Below the pieces are notes generated by a model, which made no database searches, had not been told where the DNA came from, and was given only the letters and a program-made list of their open reading frames with translations. Both the position numbers and the translations under genes were made by a program. From Nocardia inohanensis NBRC 100128 (lineage in GTDB: Bacteria; Actinomycetota; Actinomycetes; Mycobacteriales; Mycobacteriaceae), in contig NZ_BDBK01000001.1 in the NCBI RefSeq assembly GCF_001612945.1, forward strand, positions 1,240,001 through 1,304,000: a DNA stretch of 64,000 nucleotides. Direction: 5' to 3'. Below, one piece after another: positions 44,123 to 52,865 of this stretch. How positions within the stretch are numbered: the first letter of the stretch is position 1; each line of letters begins with the position of its first letter.

Positions 44123-44231
44123 CGATCTCACCTCCGTGCTCGGGCGTCCCGTTGACGCCTTCATCCGGAACGTCGAAACCGTCCGAGGGATCCGGACATC
44201 CTGTTCGCAGGATATTTCCCGCGCGCCGGAT

Positions 44232-47200
44232 TCACAGCAGATCGAGCAGGCGCAGATCCTCCACGTATTTGCCGATGAGCTCCCGCGACAGGTGCGGAAT
44301 GGTGCCGGTGGGCCCGATCCGCGCCGCTTTCACGGCGGCCTGGAAGTGCTCGGCGGGCAGGGCCGCGCCCGGTAACGGCATTGCCGGGCGGCGGTAGGCG
44401 TGCAGCAGGGGCAGCACCGAATGCCGGCGCCGGCGTTCCGGGAGCGCGCGCAGGGCGGTTTCGAACCGGGCGAACCATTCGGCGTAGTCGTCGATGCGTT
44501 CGATGGGGTGACCGGCCGCGATCAGCCAATCGACGAAGGTGTCGAGGGAGATGCCGTCGCGGTGCGGGTTGATCACGTCGTAGGTGGCGAAACCGGCGGC
44601 GCATTTCGCACCCAGCACGGTGATGGCGGTGGCGGTGAAGTCGGCGGGCAGGCCGTCGTAATGCGCGGGACGGCGGTTGCCGTGGGCATCGGTGGCGTAG
44701 AACGATTTCGGGGCGATGCCGGTGGCGAGCAGGCTGAGCATCAGGCGGGTGAACATATCGGGGAGATTGAACTGGCCGCGGAAACGGCTGTGCGCCAGGA
44801 TCATGTCCGAACGGAAGACGGCCACCGGCAGGCCGAACCGGTCGTGGGCGTCGCGCAGCAGCACCTCGCCCGCCCATTTGCTGTTGCCGTAGCCATTGGC
44901 GTAACCGTCGTCGACGGAGCGAACGGCGCTGAACTCGCGCACATCGCCGTCCTCTTCGAAGGCGTCCGGGCTGACCTGCGCGGCGACCGCGACCGTCGAG
45001 AGATAGGTGACCGGTTTGCGGCGAGCGGTGAGGGCGAGCCGGATCACCTCGGCGGTGCCGACCACATTGGGGCCGAAGAGCTGGTTGTAGGGGAGTACGT
45101 GGTTGACCAGCGCGGCCGGATGCACGATGAGATCTACGGTGGTGGCCAGGCGGCGCCAATCATCCTGGCTCAGACCGAGATTCGGCTCCCCGATATCCCC
45201 GGCCAGCACCTCCAGCCGGCGGGCGGCCAGCTCCCGGTAGTGCGCGAGCAGCTCCGGATCGCCGCTGTCGAAGACCGAGTCCAGGCGTGCGCGGGCGGCC
45301 TCGGCATCGCTGCCGCGCACCACGCAGATCACCCGGCCGTCGACCTGGTCCATGCGTTCGAGCCATTCCAGGCAGAGGAATCGGCCCAGATAACCGTTGG
45401 CTCCGGTCAGCAGCACCGTGCGCGGCTCCTGCGCGGCGTCGGGCAATGATGTTGCCGCGTCCAGGGTTTCGGCATCGATGAACTTGTCCAGGGTCAACTC
45501 CGATGCGCGGATCACGCTCGGGTCGGCGTGCACCGAGGCGGCGGTGGGCCGGGTGCGATGGCGTTCGGTCTCGATGTACTCGGCCAGCCCCCGCAGCTCG
45601 GTGGCCGGGCCGACGATCAACCCGACCGGCACCTCCACCTCGAAGTAGTCCTGCAACAGGGTCGAAAACGACAGCGCGGACAGCGAATCCCCGCCCAGGT
45701 CGATGAAGCGCGCGTCGAGGGGCGGTTCGACCGTGCCGCCGAGCACCGCCCGCGCCGCCCGCACCACGGTCTCACCGACGGGCCGGGTGGCGGCCCCGCT
45801 CCACAGCTCCCGCATCTCACTGCGCTGCTGTTGCTCCAGCTCGTCGTAGAGCGCGTGCAGCCGGGTGCCGAAATGCTCTTTCAGCTTGGGCCGCAGCAGT
45901 TTTCCGATACCGGACAGCAGTCCGTTGGCCGCGGTGAACGGCTCCGGTTCGATCAGGAACCCGCGCGGCACCTCGTAGGACTCCAGCTGATTGTCCTTCG
46001 CGATGGCGTGCAGTGAATCGGTCAGCGCCGCAGGCAATTCCGCCGCATCCAGTTCCAGTGCCCGCGCGGTCGGGACGATCACCGCGAGCAAATACGCCCG
46101 CTCACTGGCGCCGTAGACGAAGATCTGCCGGATCAGCGGACTCGTGACGTACAGCGCCTCCAGCTTGGCTACCGCGACGAACTCACCCTGCGACAGCTTG
46201 AGCACGTTATTGCGGCGATCGAGATAGATCAGCCGGTCGGGTTCGAGCTCGGCCACGATATCGCCGGTCCGGTAGAACCCGTCGGCATCGAAGATCTCCG
46301 CGGTCACTTCGGGCCGTTTGAAGTACCCGGGAATCATCTGCGTCGTCTTGACCAGGAGTTCCCCGCGCGGATGCGGTTGATCGGTGGTGAAGTAGCCCAG
46401 CTCGGGCACATCGGCCAGCCGATAATCCAGCACCGGCGGCCGGCGCACCTGGCCATCGAGGATGAGCCCGCCGCCGGCCTCGGTCGAGCCGTAGCCGTCG
46501 TGCAACTCCTGCTCCAGCACCGATTCGATGAACGCCTTCATCTCCGCCGACACCGGCGCGCTGCCGACCATCGCCCGCACCACCCGGCCACCCAGGAAGC
46601 GCTGCCGCAGTTCGGTTTTCACCGCGGCTTCGGCGTCCGCCGGTGCGGTCCCGTGCTCGACCAGCCGCCGCAGTTCCCGCTGATAATGCTGGAAAACCAT
46701 GTCGCACAGGCGCGGCACGAAGAAGATCTCGGTGGGCCGTACCTGCGCGATATCGGCGAACAGCATCGACAGATCGCTTTCGGCGGTGAAGTAGGTGGTG
46801 CCGCCGCGCGCCAGCGCACCCGCCAGCACCAGCCGCCCGGCCACATGACTCATCGGCATATAGCCGACATTCACCACCGGGACCGGGATCTCGGTCGGCC
46901 CGGCCCACATGTTGGTCACCAAGCGTTCGGTGTACATGGCCCCCTTCGGGGTGCCGGTGCTGCCCGAGGTGTAGATGAGCAGGGCGAGCGCCTCCGCACC
47001 GCCGGTGACCGGAGTGGCGACCGGTGGCAGCGCCCGGCCGCGTTCCAGCGCGTCGCCGAGCGTTTCGAGCCGTACCGCGCTCGCCGAAAGCCGTTGCCGT
47101 GCTTGGTCGAAGTTCTTGGACTGGTAGTCGTCGGCGGGTTCGTAGTCGAAGACCAGGACGGTCTCGACCGGTCCGCCGCCCAGTACACAATCCACCGCCG

Positions 47201-47729
47201 CATCCAGCAGCTCCAGGCTGACCGCGAGCACCCGGGATCCGGTCTCCGCCAGGATCGAATGCCATTGCGCGGGTGCGGCACTCGCCTGAAGCGGTACCGC
47301 GACCGCGCCCGATCGGATGCAGCCGAGATCGAGAATCGTGGTGTCGAGCCCGGCGAAGCCGAGAACGGCCACGAAATCGCCGGTGCGAATGGGTGTTTCG
47401 GGATCGTGCAGCCAGGCCGCCGCGAGCTCACCAGCACGCCGCCAGAGCTCGCCGTAGGTGATGGTCTCGAACCCCGGCAGCAGCTGCCGTGCTCGCCGCC
47501 CCGAGGCATCGGCCACCACCGCATCGGCCCGCCATCCGATGGCGGGTCGGTCGGCGTAGTGCTCCATGATCGTGGCGACCGTCCCGGCCAGCCCCAATCC
47601 CGGCTGCCGAACCGCCGCCGCTACCTCGGGTTCGGGCCGCGCCGCCGAGAGTTGCTCGTCGGCCAGCAATTCGGCCAGCAGCTCGGCGTATCGGACGGCG
47701 CGCGCGTCCTCCCGGGTAGCTTCGGTCAT
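44232..47729 (-). CDS. car: Carboxylic acid reductase (A-PCP-R)
   Basis: The 1165-residue protein has the three parts of carboxylic acid reductase: an adenylation domain (about 1-640; [15 protein letters not shown] for ATP), a carrier domain with phosphopantetheine serine in [10 protein letters not shown] (near 680), and a NADPH-dependent reductase domain (about 770-1165) with [12 protein letters not shown] and a catalytic Tyr-Lys in YGNSK. It reduces aromatic or aliphatic acids to aldehydes and needs a phosphopantetheinyl transferase, not present here. GAGGGGCGG before ATG 47729 supports the start. An aldehyde dehydrogenase gene lies 130 bases upstream on the same strand. Confidence 0.93.
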   Translation of the reverse strand: MTEATREDARAVRYAELLAELLADEQLSAARPEPEVAAAVRQPGLGLAGTVATIMEHYADRPAIGWRADAVVADASGRRARQLLPGFETITYGELWRRAGELAAAWLHDPETPIRTGDFVAVLGFAGLDTTILDLGCIRSGAVAVPLQASAAPAQWHSILAETGSRVLAVSLELLDAAVDCVLGGGPVETVLVFDYEPADDYQSKNFDQARQRLSASAVRLETLGDALERGRALPPVATPVTGGAEALALLIYTSGSTGTPKGAMYTERLVTNMWAGPTEIPVPVVNVGYMPMSHVAGRLVLAGALARGGTTYFTAESDLSMLFADIAQVRPTEIFFVPRLCDMVFQHYQRELRRLVEHGTAPADAEAAVKTELRQRFLGGRVVRAMVGSAPVSAEMKAFIESVLEQELHDGYGSTEAGGGLILDGQVRRPPVLDYRLADVPELGYFTTDQPHPRGELLVKTTQMIPGYFKRPEVTAEIFDADGFYRTGDIVAELEPDRLIYLDRRNNVLKLSQGEFVAVAKLEALYVTSPLIRQIFVYGASERAYLLAVIVPTARALELDAAELPAALTDSLHAIAKDNQLESYEVPRGFLIEPEPFTAANGLLSGIGKLLRPKLKEHFGTRLHALYDELEQQQRSEMRELWSGAATRPVGETVVRAARAVLGGTVEPPLDARFIDLGGDSLSALSFSTLLQDYFEVEVPVGLIVGPATELRGLAEYIETERHRTRPTAASVHADPSVIRASELTLDKFIDAETLDAATSLPDAAQEPRTVLLTGANGYLGRFLCLEWLERMDQVDGRVICVVRGSDAEAARARLDSVFDSGDPELLAHYRELAARRLEVLAGDIGEPNLGLSQDDWRRLATTVDLIVHPAALVNHVLPYNQLFGPNVVGTAEVIRLALTARRKPVTYLSTVAVAAQVSPDAFEEDGDVREFSAVRSVDDGYANGYGNSKWAGEVLLRDAHDRFGLPVAVFRSDMILAHSRFRGQFNLPDMFTRLMLSLLATGIAPKSFYATDAHGNRRPAHYDGLPADFTATAITVLGAKCAAGFATYDVINPHRDGISLDTFVDWLIAAGHPIERIDDYAEWFARFETALRALPERRRRHSVLPLLHAYRRPAMPLPGAALPAEHFQAAVKAARIGPTGTIPHLSRELIGKYVEDLRLLDLL

Positions 47730-47784
47730 AACCGCCCCTCCTGCTTCATCGCAAGGCGCAGCCCGGAGTGGCATTCACTACCGA

Positions 47785-47797
47785 TTAGCTACGCTAA
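47785..47797. promoter_or_regulatory. Palindrome in the carboxylic acid reductase promoter
   Basis: TTAGCTACGCTAA is a perfect dyad (5-base arms, spacer TAC) 56 bases upstream of the CAR start. The adjacent bases are the only AT-rich stretch in this gap, so it probably overlaps the promoter. The cognate regulator is not evident. Confidence 0.45.
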
Positions 47798-47859
47798 CTA
47801 TTACACGATGGGCTGTGAGCAGCCACAAGTCAAGAGTCCGGGCGGTCTCGATCGCGCGA

Positions 47860-49260
47860 CTACAGCAGCCGGCGCAGCAGACGCGACTTCAGCGCGGTGA
47901 ACGGGGGATAGGCGACGCGCAGGGTATCCAGGCGCAGCGGCTTGTCGAGCACCGCCTTGGCGTGACTGAAGGTTTCGATCGAGAACGCGCCGTGATAGCG
48001 GCCCATGCCACTCTCGCCGACTCCGCCGAACGGCAATCCCGCCACCGCGAGATGCGCGTTCGTGACGCCGAAAGCCAGCGCGCCGGAGGATGTTTCCGCG
48101 GACAGGCGCTGTTTGGACGCCTCCGATGCGAGGAAGCCGTACAGGGCGAGCGGCTTGTCGCGCGCGGTGATGAAGGCGATCGCCTCGGTCAGGTCGCGGA
48201 CTCGCACGATGGGCAGGATCGGGCCGAAGATCTCCTCGCGCATGACCGGCGACTCCGGATCCACATCGGCGAGCACGGTCGGCGCGATGTAGCGGCTCGC
48301 GCGATCGGTGTCGCCACCGGTGACGATGCGGCCGTCGGCCAGCAGGCCCGCGAGCCGATCGAAGTGGCGTTCGCTGACGATCCGGCCGTAATCCTCGCTC
48401 TGGCGCGGGTTTTCGCCGTACATATCCTGCACGGCCCGGGCGAGCAGCGGTTCGAGCTCGCGCGCGGTATCGCCGATGGCGAGCACGTAGTCGGGCGCGA
48501 CGCAGGTCTGCCCGGCGTTCATGAACTTGCCCCAGACCAGGCGGCGCGCGGTGGCCGCCAGATCGGCGCTGGGTTCGACGACGGCGGGACTCTTGCCGCC
48601 CAGCTCCAGGGTGACCGGCGTCAGGTGGCGGGCCGCGGCGGTCATCACAATGCGCCCGACCGTGCCGTTGCCGGTGTAGAAGATGTGGTCGAAGCGCTGT
48701 TCCAGCAGTTCGGTGGTCTCCCGCACCGCGCCCTCCACAACCGCGATCGCGTCCCGGTCGAGGTACTCCGGCACCCATTTCGCGATCGCCGCCGCGGTGG
48801 CCGGGGCGAGTTCGCTGGGCTTGAGGACCGCGCAGTTCCCGGCGGCCAGCGCGCCGACCAGCGGTGCGAGGGCCAGCTGCAACGGGTAATTCCACGGGGC
48901 GATGATCAGCACCGTGCCCAGCGGTTCCAGCACGGTGCGGGCGCGAGCGGGGGCCAGCGCCTGCGGCACCCGGGCGCGCCGCGGCCGCAGCCATCGATCC
49001 AGATGCTTTACCGCATGGTCGATCTCGTTGATCGTGAAGCCGATCTCGGTGGTGTACGCCTCGATGGCGCTCTTGCCGAGATCAGCTCGCAGTGCGGCCG
49101 CGAACTCGTCCTCCCGCTCCACCAGCAGGCGCTTCAACGCGCCCAGCTGCGCCTTGCGCCACTCGATCGGACGGGTTCGGCCATCGTCGAAGGTACGGCG
49201 CAGGCGGGCAACGGTGCCCGCCGCGTCCACGGTCTCGGCGAGTACTGCGATGTCGGTCAT
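47860..49260 (-). CDS. Aldehyde dehydrogenase, class 3 type
   Basis: The 466-residue protein is a short, class-3-like aldehyde dehydrogenase. The nucleotide region has APWNYPLQL (121-129), the general base is Glu219 in LELGGK, and the nucleophile is Cys253 in NAGQTC. It oxidises aldehydes to acids with NAD(P). ATG 49260 is chosen; ATG 49272 would start inside the operator region. It is divergent from a TetR gene with a perfect 8-base-arm dyad between them, and upstream of the carboxylic acid reductase gene, which runs the reverse chemistry. Confidence 0.92.
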   Translation of the reverse strand: MTDIAVLAETVDAAGTVARLRRTFDDGRTRPIEWRKAQLGALKRLLVEREDEFAAALRADLGKSAIEAYTTEIGFTINEIDHAVKHLDRWLRPRRARVPQALAPARARTVLEPLGTVLIIAPWNYPLQLALAPLVGALAAGNCAVLKPSELAPATAAAIAKWVPEYLDRDAIAVVEGAVRETTELLEQRFDHIFYTGNGTVGRIVMTAAARHLTPVTLELGGKSPAVVEPSADLAATARRLVWGKFMNAGQTCVAPDYVLAIGDTARELEPLLARAVQDMYGENPRQSEDYGRIVSERHFDRLAGLLADGRIVTGGDTDRASRYIAPTVLADVDPESPVMREEIFGPILPIVRVRDLTEAIAFITARDKPLALYGFLASEASKQRLSAETSSGALAFGVTNAHLAVAGLPFGGVGESGMGRYHGAFSIETFSHAKAVLDKPLRLDTLRVAYPPFTALKSRLLRRLL

Positions 49261-49273
49261 GCCGACCACCATA

Positions 49274-49300
49274 TACGAAACGAAAGGATTTAGTTTCGTA
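49274..49300. promoter_or_regulatory. Operator between aldehyde dehydrogenase and TetR genes
   Basis: TACGAAAC (49274-49281) and GTTTCGTA (49293-49300) are perfect 8-base arms with an 11-base spacer. The dyad begins 14 bases upstream of the aldehyde dehydrogenase ATG and ends 47 bases before the TetR start, well placed to repress both. Confidence 0.7.
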
Positions 49301-49347
49301 ATTATGAGGGTTCCGTTGCCGTCCCGGCCACGCAGTACGCTGACGCC

Positions 49348-49968
49348 ATGACAGCAGAGGCCACCGCGCGCCGCGGACGTCCCCGGGACGCCGCGCGGGA
49401 TCAAGCGATCCTGGACGCGACCCTCGCGGTCCTCGCCGAAACCGGCTACGGCGGCCTCACCACCGCGGCCGTGGCCACCCGGGCCGGCGTCTCCACCGCC
49501 ACCCTCTACCGCCGCTGGTCCTCCAAGGAAGCCCTGGTGGTCGCGGCCGCCGCCACCTACGGCTCACACGTCGGCGACACGCCCGACACCGGCAGCCTCG
49601 AAGGTGATCTGCGAACCATCCTGCGCGCCAAGGCGGTTGTCTCCACCGGCCCGAGCGGCATGCTGCTGCGAGCCCTCATCGGCGAGGCTTCCCACAACGG
49701 GGTCCTCGCGCAAGCGCTGGCGGGGGCATTCCTCCAGCCCGTGCGCGAGCGGGTGGCCGAGGCCGTCCGCCGCGCTACCGACCGCGGCGAAATCGCCCCC
49801 GTCGAAACCCCCGACCTGATCGGCGATCTCGTGATCGGGCCCGTGATGAGCCGCTTCTTCTTCACTACCTCGACCCCGGACGCCTTCGATGCCACCGATG
49901 CCGAACGCACCGCAGACGCCTTGCTGCCCTTGGTTTTACGGGCGCTCGGAGCCACACCCTCCGGGTAG
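49348..49968 (+). CDS. TetR/AcrR-family repressor
   Basis: The 206-residue protein has a TetR HTH after a basic GRPRD arm (ILDATLAVLAETGYGGLTTA, then VSTATLYRRWSSKEALV) and a TetR_C-type ligand domain with FLQPVRERVAEAV. This subgroup, with RRW after the recognition helix, often controls oxidoreductase or transporter genes nearby. It is divergent from aldehyde dehydrogenase, and the dyad in the gap is its likely site. Confidence 0.88.
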   Translation: MTAEATARRGRPRDAARDQAILDATLAVLAETGYGGLTTAAVATRAGVSTATLYRRWSSKEALVVAAAATYGSHVGDTPDTGSLEGDLRTILRAKAVVSTGPSGMLLRALIGEASHNGVLAQALAGAFLQPVRERVAEAVRRATDRGEIAPVETPDLIGDLVIGPVMSRFFFTTSTPDAFDATDAERTADALLPLVLRALGATPSG

Positions 49969-50000
49969 TCTGGGATGACGCGAATCCGGAGGGGGACATC

Positions 50001-50174
50001 ATGTCGTCGAACGATCAGCCCGAGCAGTCCGATGACCCGCGCGCCAAGTGGCGCCGGCTACCCGCCGAACCCGCGCACTACGTCGAGGAAACCCATATCG
50101 ACGGGGACGCATCGGGCTACACGGTGCCCGCTGTCGACCCCGGCGCGGACTTCACTCGAAACTACGGCGGCTAG
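50001..50174 (+). CDS. 57-residue polar protein of unknown function
   Basis: A short frame with a strong ribosome-binding site (GGAGGGGG about five bases before ATG) encodes a 57-residue acidic, polar protein starting MSSNDQPEQSDDPRAKWRRL and ending FTRNYGG. It has no membrane segment. It follows the TetR gene by 32 bases and is probably cotranscribed. I do not know a family. Confidence 0.55.
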   Translation: MSSNDQPEQSDDPRAKWRRLPAEPAHYVEETHIDGDASGYTVPAVDPGADFTRNYGG

Positions 50175-50183
50175 GCGGCCGAG

Positions 50184-50205
50184 CTCGAGCCGGTCTCGAG
50201 CCGGT
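50184..50205. repeat. Tandem 11-base direct repeat
   Basis: CTCGAGCCGGT occurs twice in direct succession between two convergent genes, followed by a partial third copy. It is most likely a small slippage duplication. Confidence 0.5.
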
Positions 50206-50820
50206 CTATCCGGTGATTATCGGGACGACGTATTTCCGCGCGTAATCGGCCAGTTCGGCATCGGTTCGAAGCTCGATCGCGCCGCGCGGCACCAGGATCA
50301 GCGAATGGACCACGCGGCAGGCCATTTCGGTGCGGGTGGGCAGGTCTTCGGCGGCGGTGAACAGTCCGCGCTCGGCCGCGTCCGCGAGGATCTGGGTGGT
50401 GGCGGCTACCGAGAGGGCGAAGGTGCCGTTGTCCTCGGCGGTGAGCTTCATGATCACGCGTTCGGGTTCGACGGTGAGCAGGCGTTCCACCAGAGGGTGT
50501 GCGCGCCAGCGGGTTACGACGGTGGTGAAGACCTCGGCGATGAGGTCTGCGATGTCGGCGTGGCGGGAGGGCATCGGGGCCAGCTCGCCCAACAGGCGTT
50601 CCACTTCGCGGCGGACCACGGCCTGCACGAGGTCGTCCCGGGAGCCGATGCGGCGGTAGACGGTCACCCGGTCGACGCCCGCCTGCTTGGCCACATCCTC
50701 GATGGTCGATTTCTTGACGCCGACCTTCTGGAACTGGACGAGGGCCGCGTCGAGGATGCGGTGCTCGATGTCGTCGGCCGCGTCGGTGCGGGTCGCAGGG
50801 GGTTTCGAGGCGGCGGTCAC
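50206..50820 (-). CDS. TetR-family regulator of the monooxygenase operon
   Basis: The 204-residue protein has a TetR HTH (HRILDAALVQFQKVGVKKST, then VDRVTVYRRIGSRDDLV) and a helical ligand domain. GTG at 50820 is chosen so that a 98-base divergent promoter region with nested dyads is left free; the frame is open further upstream to 50889. It is divergent from the four-gene oxidative operon and is its probable repressor. Confidence 0.85.
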   Translation of the reverse strand: MTAASKPPATRTDAADDIEHRILDAALVQFQKVGVKKSTIEDVAKQAGVDRVTVYRRIGSRDDLVQAVVRREVERLLGELAPMPSRHADIADLIAEVFTTVVTRWRAHPLVERLLTVEPERVIMKLTAEDNGTFALSVAATTQILADAAERGLFTAAEDLPTRTEMACRVVHSLILVPRGAIELRTDAELADYARKYVVPIITG

Positions 50821-50851
50821 GGGCTCAACGCTAGCAGCACGGGTGTGTTCT

Positions 50852-50902
50852 GCAACAAATCCTCCTGATTTGTGTCTGCAACATTGCAATGCGATTTGTT
50901 GC
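50852..50902. promoter_or_regulatory. Nested operator dyads for the monooxygenase operon
   Basis: GCAACAAATC (50852-50861) is matched perfectly by GATTTGTTGC (50893-50902). Inside, ACAAATC (50855-50861) pairs with GATTTGT (50867-50873) over a 5-base spacer, and GCAACA (50878-50883) pairs with TGTTGC (50897-50902). The set lies between the divergent TetR and the ferritin-like hydrolase gene and offers two overlapping TetR sites. Confidence 0.7.
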
Positions 50903-50918
50903 GCTGTACGGTCGGCTC

Positions 50919-51812
50919 ATGGCTGAGAAGGTCGGCGCGACGAGGCGCCACTACAGCGACGAAGCCCATGCGATCAATCCCCGAGCGGTGCGGTTCGACT
51001 TCACGTCGGTGCCCATGCACTACATTCCCGGCGAGGTCCTGGCCACCCACATCGTCAATGTCATGCATCTGGTGCTGCCCGAAGGGGAACGGGCGATGGC
51101 GCAGGCGCTTTCGGAAGCGCTGCCGTATATCCGGGACGAGCGGCTGCGGGAGGAGGTGACCGGGTTCATCGGGCAGGAATCCATGCATGCCGGCAGTCAT
51201 GAGGCGGCGCGCGAGCATTTGCAGGCGATCGGGCTGGACGTGGCGGGGTACGTGAGCCGGGTCGCGTGGCTGGTCGATCGGATTCTCGGGGATCACGGGC
51301 TGAGCGGGCGGGCGCGCGAGCAGTGGCTCAAGGAGCGGCTCGGATTGTTCGCGGGGATGGAGCATTACACCGCTGTACTGGGTGAATGGCTGCTGAATGC
51401 CGATGTGCTGGAGCACAAGGGGATGCATCCGGCCATGCTCGATCTGGTGCGATGGCACGGGGCGGAGGAGGTCGAGCATCGCAGCGTGGTCTACGACGCG
51501 TACATGTATCTCGATGGGGGATACGCGCGTAAGGCCCGGACGGCGGTGCTGGCCAGCGCGACGCTGCTGCCGCTGTTCATCGTGTCCACGGCGCATCTGT
51601 TCCGCAAGGACCCCTCGGCCGACAGGGGGCGGTTCTGGGGCGCGCAGTTCCTCGATGCCACCCGGCGCGGGGTGATTCCGAGTTGGACGGTGTTCTTCAG
51701 CGAATTGCCGCGGTACCTGCGGCCGGGATTCCATCCCTCGCAATTGGGCCCGATGGACAAGGCATTGCGGTATCTCGCGCATTCGCCCGCGGCACGGGCG
51801 GCGGGAGAGTGA
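50919..51812 (+). CDS. Ferritin-like metal-dependent hydrolase (PF10118 type)
   Basis: The 297-residue protein belongs to the predicted metal-dependent hydrolases of COG3687/PF10118. The metal ligands expected in a helical bundle are visible: Glu57 (PEGERAM), Glu87 and His90 (GQESMH), Glu148 (GMEHYT), and Glu183 with Glu186-His187 (AEEVEH), a pattern like di-iron ferritin-fold enzymes. ATG 50919 is preferred over an upstream frame start at 50889, which would cover the operator. Its stop overlaps the GTG of the next gene (GTGA). In such operons it often accompanies flavin monooxygenases; the reaction is not known. Confidence 0.82.
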   Translation: MAEKVGATRRHYSDEAHAINPRAVRFDFTSVPMHYIPGEVLATHIVNVMHLVLPEGERAMAQALSEALPYIRDERLREEVTGFIGQESMHAGSHEAAREHLQAIGLDVAGYVSRVAWLVDRILGDHGLSGRAREQWLKERLGLFAGMEHYTAVLGEWLLNADVLEHKGMHPAMLDLVRWHGAEEVEHRSVVYDAYMYLDGGYARKARTAVLASATLLPLFIVSTAHLFRKDPSADRGRFWGAQFLDATRRGVIPSWTVFFSELPRYLRPGFHPSQLGPMDKALRYLAHSPAARAAGE

Positions 51813-52843
51813 GCGTGGTCGAGCAGCAGCCTGCCGGCTTGCGCGTACTCGGCGGGGTGATGGACGCCTACAAGCGGGTGTTCGTCTCCGGCCGCGCCGC
51901 CGGACTGCTGTCGCCGCCGAACCCGGTGCGGCACAGCGGGTTCGAACTGTTCGTCACCGTCGGCCGGATCGATCGGGTGGCGCCGGACGTGATCGCGCTG
52001 ACGCTGCGGTCGGCGACCGGCGGAGTGCTGCCGGCATGGCGGCCCGGCGCGCATATCGATGTGTTCCTGCCGTCGGGCCGGCAACGGCAGTACTCGCTCT
52101 GTGGCGACCCGGCCAACCAGTGGCGGTACCGGATCGCGGTGCGCGCGATCCCGGGCGGCATCGGGTCACGTGAGATACACGAATCGGTGCGGGCCGGGCA
52201 GCGGCTGCGAATTCGCGGTCCGCGCAATGCCTTCGCCCTCGTCGACGCGCCGTCCTACCTGTTCCTCGCGGGCGGCATCGGGATCACGCCGATCCTGCCG
52301 ATGGCGCAGGCCGCCGGGGCCCGCGGACGGCTGGTGTACCTGGGGCGATCGCGGGCCTCCATGCCGTTCCTGCACGAGCTGCCCGGCGCGGAGATCCGGC
52401 CCGACGACGAATACGGGATCAGCGATATCGCCGAACTGATCGCGAGTGCGGAACCCGGTGCGGCCGTGTATGTCTGCGGCCCTCCGCCCATGCTGGCGGC
52501 GGCGCAGCGCTGCCGGTTCCGGCTGGATCCGACCGGTTCGCTGCACACCGAACGGTTCTCGGCGCCGCCGGTGACCGATGGGACCGCCTTCGACATCACC
52601 CTCGCGCGCAGCGGGACCACCGTCCGGGTCGGACCCGAGGAGACCGCGCTCGCGGCGATCCGGCGGCGGCTGCCCGATATCGGATACTCCTGCCAGCAGG
52701 GGTTCTGCGGTACCTGCAAGGTGCGGGTGCTGGCGGGCGCCGTCGAACATCGCGATCGCGCGCTCACCGAATCCGAACGAGCCGAGCAGATGCTGATCTG
52801 CGTGTCCCGCGCCGCGGGCGACGGCCTCGTCCTCGATCTCTGA
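51809..52843 (+). CDS. PDR/VanB-type ferredoxin reductase
   Basis: The 344-residue protein has an FMN/FAD-binding reductase module (RQYS at 93-96 for flavin), an NAD(P) module (GGIGITPILPM, CGPPPM) and a C-terminal plant-type [2Fe-2S] domain with Cys295, Cys300, Cys303 and Cys331 (CQQGFCGTC). This is the phthalate dioxygenase reductase/VanB class, passing electrons from NAD(P)H to an oxygenase. It is coupled to the ferritin-like hydrolase by a GTGA overlap, and that di-iron-like protein may be its acceptor. Confidence 0.9.
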   Translation: MSVVEQQPAGLRVLGGVMDAYKRVFVSGRAAGLLSPPNPVRHSGFELFVTVGRIDRVAPDVIALTLRSATGGVLPAWRPGAHIDVFLPSGRQRQYSLCGDPANQWRYRIAVRAIPGGIGSREIHESVRAGQRLRIRGPRNAFALVDAPSYLFLAGGIGITPILPMAQAAGARGRLVYLGRSRASMPFLHELPGAEIRPDDEYGISDIAELIASAEPGAAVYVCGPPPMLAAAQRCRFRLDPTGSLHTERFSAPPVTDGTAFDITLARSGTTVRVGPEETALAAIRRRLPDIGYSCQQGFCGTCKVRVLAGAVEHRDRALTESERAEQMLICVSRAAGDGLVLDL

Positions 52844-52865
52844 TCATTCCCTGGAGAACTGACTG

